The notes beneath the pieces are model-generated. The model was not told where the DNA came from. It did not search any database and worked only from the letters and a program-made list of their open reading frames with translations. Below are positions 58,757-64,000 of a stretch of 64,000 nucleotides of DNA, piece after piece (the stretch's first letter is position 1; every line of letters starts with the position of its first letter). The DNA lies in the NCBI GenBank assembly GCA_012845835.1, contig JABAKD010000011.1, forward strand, positions 5,691,730-5,755,729, written 5' to 3'. Position numbers and translations under genes: made by a program. Source of the DNA: Undaria pinnatifida. Taxonomy: Eukaryota > Sar > Phaeophyceae > Laminariales > Alariaceae.

Positions 58757-59256
58757 NNNNNNNNNNNNNNNNNNNNNNNNNNNNNNNNNNNNNNNNNNNN
58801 NNNNNNNNNNNNNNNNNNNNNNNNNNNNNNNNNNNNNNNNNNNNNNNNNNNNNNNNNNNNNNNNNNNNNNNNNNNNNNNNNNNNNNNNNNNNNNNNNNNN
58901 NNNNNNNNNNNNNNNNNNNNNNNNNNNNNNNNNNNNNNNNNNNNNNNNNNNNNNNNNNNNNNNNNNNNNNNNNNNNNNNNNNNNNNNNNNNNNNNNNNNN
59001 NNNNNNNNNNNNNNNNNNNNNNNNNNNNNNNNNNNNNNNNNNNNNNNNNNNNNNNNNNNNNNNNNNNNNNNNNNNNNNNNNNNNNNNNNNNNNNNNNNNN
59101 NNNNNNNNNNNNNNNNNNNNNNNNNNNNNNNNNNNNNNNNNNNNNNNNNNNNNNNNNNNNNNNNNNNNNNNNNNNNNNNNNNNNNNNNNNNNNNNNNNNN
59201 NNNNNNNNNNNNNNNNNNNNNNNNNNNNNNNNNNNNNNNNNNNNNNNNNNNNNNNN
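58757..59256. other. Assembly gap, exactly 500 N
   Basis: The round size indicates a placeholder rather than a measured gap. The flanks are the middle of an E(B) gene copy and a point about 950 bp into an E(A) copy. Confidence 0.98.
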
Positions 59257-61059
59257 ATAGAACAACCGACAAGCGCAGCTGCTAGCAATTGACTTGCACA
59301 CAACACAATCGACACACCCCAGCACCCAACGGCGAGGTCCTAACCGCAGAGGTCGTGCTATCTACAGTTCGTCTCCGCCAGACCGCAGCCACATGGCACG
59401 GGCTGGATCTTCGTCGCGAAAGCAAAAACAGACGCTCGGATTTTTTTGAGGCACCTGTTGGATCAGACGGATCACGGACTCCTGTAATCCACCAGCCAGC
59501 CAGCCTCACACACTCCGTCTTTAGCCTATATAGCTTACAGCCTTCCAGCACAGAACGCGGAGAGTCGACACGCAAGAATAGCACATCGGGCCTGCTCCTC
59601 TGTCCTTGCCGGGCCTTCCTTGATGTCGGAGTTTGGGGGCTTCTCCGCTTTGGAGCGGGCGGCAGCGAAGCTTGATGTGAGCTTTGCGTTCGTTGTTGCG
59701 AGCTGCTCTCTTTTGACGGCAGGCCGGAGCGTATCATGTGGTATCTTGATTCGTAGAGAGTCTAACGGTTGACGTTGCCGAGTGCCAGGTAGGTCATAGT
59801 CTACAGGATGCCTGCACGTCACAGACAGCCCGTCGTTGACTTCGTCCGTCGCCGAATGGAATGGTTGAAGGGTGCAGGATCGGCGGTACCGTAGGCCGAG
59901 GCGACGATGCCACCCCAATTTCCGCCCTGTGCTCGTCAGCATGTCCGCAGTTTTCATTTTCCGTCACGTATCATGTCATACATGTAACAGGACATGAGTG
60001 TATCATGAGACCGGATTCCATACCGGGAGAGGCTAAAGGCTGGGTGCTCTCGAACAGCAAATATCATACCTGTAGACCAAGTGCTACTGCAGACGTGTAC
60101 GGCAGGCTGCCGACTGCCCTTGGATCGAGCGGGGGTACCGAGCAGCGTACGGGTAGCAAGTAGGGGGCGTTACGCCGCCTGACGAACCCGCCCCTCAGGA
60201 TGAAAGTTGAGACGTCTGTTGGTGGTGTGTGGTGTACGTGCCCAAAGTTTATCGCGTTGCATTCGTACTGTACTGTAGTACTTGCTACAATAGCTCGTAG
60301 GTGCATGCGGGCATCGTTCGTTTCGTTTTGGCGATGAGGGCATGGGAGGAGTAGACGCCCACGAAAACCAGTACGGTTGTGTCGTACGCACCTTGTACAT
60401 GTACCTGCACCCTTTTTAGAGCTCTAGTCTAGATCAAGACGACCGCTGACCCAGCAAACGTTTTGCTGTTCTTGTTTTGTTGTGACACACTCGGCAGGCA
60501 CCGAACAACGACCACGCGGAAGTGGAGTCGCCTAGGGACACCATCCTAGCGGGTGGCAGGTGAGGGAATGTTGTTGTAGGTCAACGCGGTATGGAATCAT
60601 AAGGATCCCAAAACACAATGATAGTCTCCACCACTAGACTTACTACTACCAGGTACAACAGCAGTAATACCTAAAGTCTTTGTGTTGCGAACATCGATGG
60701 GCTGCTGCGGGTGGTGGTTTCAAAAACGTCGATCGTGCGGTTTGCTGCTACGTCGATCTCCGATGGACAGCAATTGATGGACAGAGGGAACGACCCCCCA
60801 ACGAGCGGGCCTGAATAAAATCCAACCGCTTTCCGAGCTCTCAACCCGTCCCGTCCCATTATCATTTCGACTGGTGGTGGTGGTACTTCCGAAACCGAAT
60901 CGTAACAACCCGTAGTCTGCTTGCGGCAACAACGTCAGCTGAATTCATTGTCACCTGAACAATGCGCCTGCTGTATGCACCACCACCAGCCGTACTCTGG
61001 CTTTGTTTTGTGCGGAGCATTTTGCACCTGCGCGGTCTACTGCGCCTCGCACGCAGTGT

Positions 61060-61555
61060 TTTATACTCGGGAGTATAACATTTTCAGGACGTCAGCTGTG
61101 AGCTCGACGAATTTCGGGTCAACACTCATACTCCGTATATATTTACTAGCTGCGGTGTTGTTACTTGTAATATACTGCGCATGTGGGTGAGTTTTTTATT
61201 GGGAGGGGTCGGTCCTACTTCGGTATTTCTTTTTTTATATATGTAGACTATAGACTAGTCTAGTCTACCAGGTATGTTTTGTTGTTCTCCATTGCTAGAT
61301 CTGACATCATATCTATTTTATAAAAATATTTCAAGGACGTCAGCCGTGAGTTAGACAAATTTCGGGTCAATACTCATCTTTGCAAGCTGCGTTGTTGGTA
61401 CTTGAAAAAGTACTCTATTTTAAAAAATGTATTACTGTACAGTTTCCACTATACTGCTTCATCGTTTGTATGGTATGTGGTTCATTCTGTTTTCTTCCTG
61501 CTTTAATATCGCGAGGAGTCGAATACGGAGTATTACTAGTTATTTCTTCACATGT
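61060..61555 (+). mobile_element. R1 pair upstream of the gene, E5 copy
   Basis: The counterpart of 8,681-9,140. The two R1 monomers are at about 61,078-61,160 and 61,318-61,402. Palindromic parts differ from E1: TATACTCGGGAGTATA instead of TATATACTCGAGTATATA, and TAGACTATAGACTAG instead of TAGACTATTAATAG. An 11-base extra piece including ACTCCGTAT lies near 61,128. Confidence 0.6.
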
Positions 61556-61649
61556 CGCGTTTTTCACTGCCGTTTTCACTCCGCACGTCCGATATACTTC
61601 GTTTCCCGGCAGCCCCAACCAGAGCAACGAGGGCGCTAGGGGGGACGCG

Positions 61650-62784
61650 ATGGGCCCCCCCTGCCGGCTGCAGAACATCAAACCGTGCATTCTCTACCCG
61701 TTCGCAGAACCCCATGAGAAGTATTACGCTGCTAAAAAGGCGTGGGACGACGCTCACGCAAAGAAGGAAGCCGCTGACCACCACTCGACATCTGCTTGGA
61801 GAAGAGGAAACAGCTTGACAGGGAGGCTATTCCGCTCGAGTCGGGGGTGCGCCAAAGCAACGAAAGAGTGGAAACGGCCAGAGCCGCACTGCTCCGAGCC
61901 GATCAAGTTGCTGCGGAGTGCGACGGCCGGCTCAAGGTCGCCGACGCGCGCTACCATATGGCGTGCAATACCCTCGAGGAGGCGCAGGCGGCGCTTCACC
62001 AGGCCGAAGCGGGGGTGGGGGTCCACGGGAAGCGACAACGATCGACGGTCAGCGACGGTAGCGTCGTCGGCTGTAAGTCGATGAGAGTCGGGGCCGAATC
62101 GGCGGGAAAGGCGGCGGCCCGCGCTAGGCCGGTAGGAACGTGTCGGCCCCGATCGTGATTGAGCTCGACGTGGAGTCGGAGAAGCGCCTCCAAGCGTGTC
62201 GTCTTGCGGCAGATACTGCGCAGGAGGGCGTCGAGCACGCCCAGGCCAAGCTTTCCGCAGTCCGCGCCGAAGCGAAGACCCTCAGGGACCACCCTGACCG
62301 GGCGGCGGGGGCAAGGATCAACTTGGAGGAGCTTGAACGCGCCGCTGCAAACGACTTCATGGCGTTGGAAGATCTCTTTGGTGCGGCAGAGTACCAAAAG
62401 GTCTCGGATGAATCTCTGAAGAAGGCAAAAACCGAGGCTGCGAAGGCGGCGGCTGAGATCGTCCGCACTGAGAGAATCAAGGAAAAGGCCGAGAAGCTTG
62501 CTTACCCCCACGAGTTTCCCGAGGGAGGGTGGAAGGTTCAAGAGAGCAACAAGCGTGTGAACCGCGTCGTCCCTCCACCCACCCCGTATGTTCCCCCGGC
62601 CCCACTCGAAGGGAACAACCGTTTTTCACCGTCACAGGTGGGCCTTATGATCTTAGCTCAGGAGCGGAAGAAGGCACAAGCGGAACAAAAGCGGAAGGCA
62701 AGGGCGGCAGCGAAACAGCGTGGTGCAGTGCGGCAGTCTTCTCGATCAACGCGCGGCAAGCCGGCCGCGGTGTTCGAGGCATAG
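61650..62784 (+). pseudogene. Coiled-coil gene, E5 copy, two one-base deletions
   Basis: Nearly identical to the intact gene. One base is missing in GACCACCACTCGAC (about 61,783) and one in GGTAGGAACGTG (about 62,137). With two errors over 1.1 kb this could be a functional gene with consensus mistakes. The last 214 codons (62,140 on) are open, contain YQKVSDESLKKAKTEAAKAA and end in the same basic tail as the E1 protein. Confidence 0.7.
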
Positions 62785-64000
62785 GAGCTCCGTCACTACC
62801 TCAGCCGTAAGGGAGTGGTCGCGACAGCCCGGTGTGGCCACCAGTGTCGACTATTTCGCCCCTCGCTCGGTTACGCCTGCCGCCAACCCCGTACACATGT
62901 TACTTTTCATCGAACAACGTTTCGCTCGACGTGCCCATTTATACGCCGTCATGTTTCTGCCGCTGAGCTTACGGCTCAAGGAAAACCCGATAACCTGGTC
63001 ATCGTTACCTCTCTCTGTCAGAGGATGAGTGTCCGGTCAGCCTTCTCCCCGACATCTTCCTCTCCTTAATATCCAATCTTCCACCAACCATCTTCTCGCG
63101 GTCTTCGACTACCCACACGCCTGAGGCCAATTTAGTAGAGCCTCGACCGCCGCGACCAGCCGGAGTACTGCACCCGAACGACGATCTGGCCTTGAGCGAC
63201 GCCTGTACTACGAGCTGGAGCGCGAACGCCACGCCTTCACCGTCTCCCGCGCCGAACGCCGAAACTATGCGCTATTTGGCTGTGCGGTATATTTCGTTAA
63301 TCGTCTACACACCTCGGTGAGTGCCGTTCTTTCATTCAGCAGCGTTTCCTTGTCTCTTTCCCGGTACTTTTACCGGAGCGGGCTATGCATTCTCTTTCGT
63401 ACGAGCTCTGTTTCCCCTCGCGTGTTTGTCCTGTTCTGATCGTCCTTTCGAAGTTGCAGTACGCCTTGGCTGGGAATTTCGTTACCCTTTTCGTGTTACT
63501 TCTTCGATTAATTTGATCAAGTGGACTAAAGGTATGCTTGACTATGGCAGGCCTAAAACTGCCGTCCAAAGTTGATTTTACACCGCTCAGTTTCCCGGTC
63601 GACAGCTCTCTCTCGAACTGCCTTGAATTTTCCCCCACGTTTGTTTTAGGGAACACGACTTGAAATTAGTGTGGGATGTATTTTTTCAATAGTGTTAAGA
63701 ATGCTTAAGGTTGTATCTACCCTTACTCCCGGCTGCTGATTTCCTTTATGTACACCGTTGTTGTGGTTTGTTATAACTTGCCTTTTCTACATTTTCGGGA
63801 ACGTTCATTAGACTTTCTGGTTTCGTCCATGCATCCTGTTGCGTTGTGCACGGGCCATTGCCCTTTCATCCTGTTTGCCAGTTCTGGAGGCGTGAGAGTG
63901 AGCCAGTGAAGCGCGCCGAATATTCGATAAGTTCTACGATGGATTCGGCTCCCTCGTATTTTTCTGTTCATCTGCGTCTATGACTCTGCAAGGTGGGCTG

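Larger units (their letters stand above)
59257..64000. repeat. Block E, copy 5 (subfamily A), partial
   Basis: Parallels E1 from about 6,913 to 11,605, including the R1 insertion upstream of the gene, and leaves the window inside module A. Non-gene parts show no supported coding region. Confidence 0.85.

Noticed and set aside
58338-59325. Frames of 190-325 residues spanning the N-run
   Set aside because: They are artefacts of reading through unknown bases.

Overview
This window is eukaryotic nuclear DNA with very few genes and many repeats. I find no bacterial operons, ribosome binding sites, rRNA, CRISPR array, reverse transcriptase, integrase or recognisable transposase. Long homopolymers (28 C, 23 T), micro- and minisatellites, pyrimidine tracts ahead of possible 3' splice sites, tRNA-derived fragments and small inverted-repeat elements fit a protist or algal genome, perhaps a stramenopile. 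The species cannot be named from this sequence.

Layout. (1) 1-5,960 holds unrelated satellites and repeats and no convincing gene. (2) The rest is a higher-order array of two long building blocks. Block E (about 7-9 kb) occurs five times: E1 5,960-14,137, E2 22,560-29,720, E3 34,390-43,310, E4 53,810-58,756 (cut by the gap) and E5 59,257-64,000 (runs off the window). Block M2 (about 8.5-10.5 kb) occurs twice: 14,138-22,560 and 43,310-53,810. The order is E1-M2-E2-[M3, single-copy]-E3-M2'-E4-[500 N]-E5. E1, E3 and E5 form subfamily A and E2 and E4 subfamily B, so an E(A)-M2-E(B) unit of about 30 kb appears to be tandemly repeated.

Gene content. The one open reading frame I trust is the 378-residue, Ala/Glu/Lys-rich coiled-coil protein in E1 (9,239-10,375). 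The other four E copies carry the same gene with frameshifts, an inverted duplication or a gap. Weaker candidates are a basic 57-residue ORF and a Gly-rich exon in M2, exon-like pieces downstream of the coiled-coil gene, and a 215-residue ORF in M3. No function can be given to any of them.

Smaller mobile-looking sequences sit on this scaffold. They include a dispersed family called R1 here, a short CTATAG inverted-repeat family, a tRNA-like palindromic piece next to CACGTG, two long hairpin structures (in the gene copies of E2/E4 and at 50,359-50,709), and a strongly over-represented palindrome TACC(A/T)GGTA. Comparing the copies shows which pieces were recently gained or lost. All identities and alignments were made by eye, so boundaries are good to roughly tens of bases.
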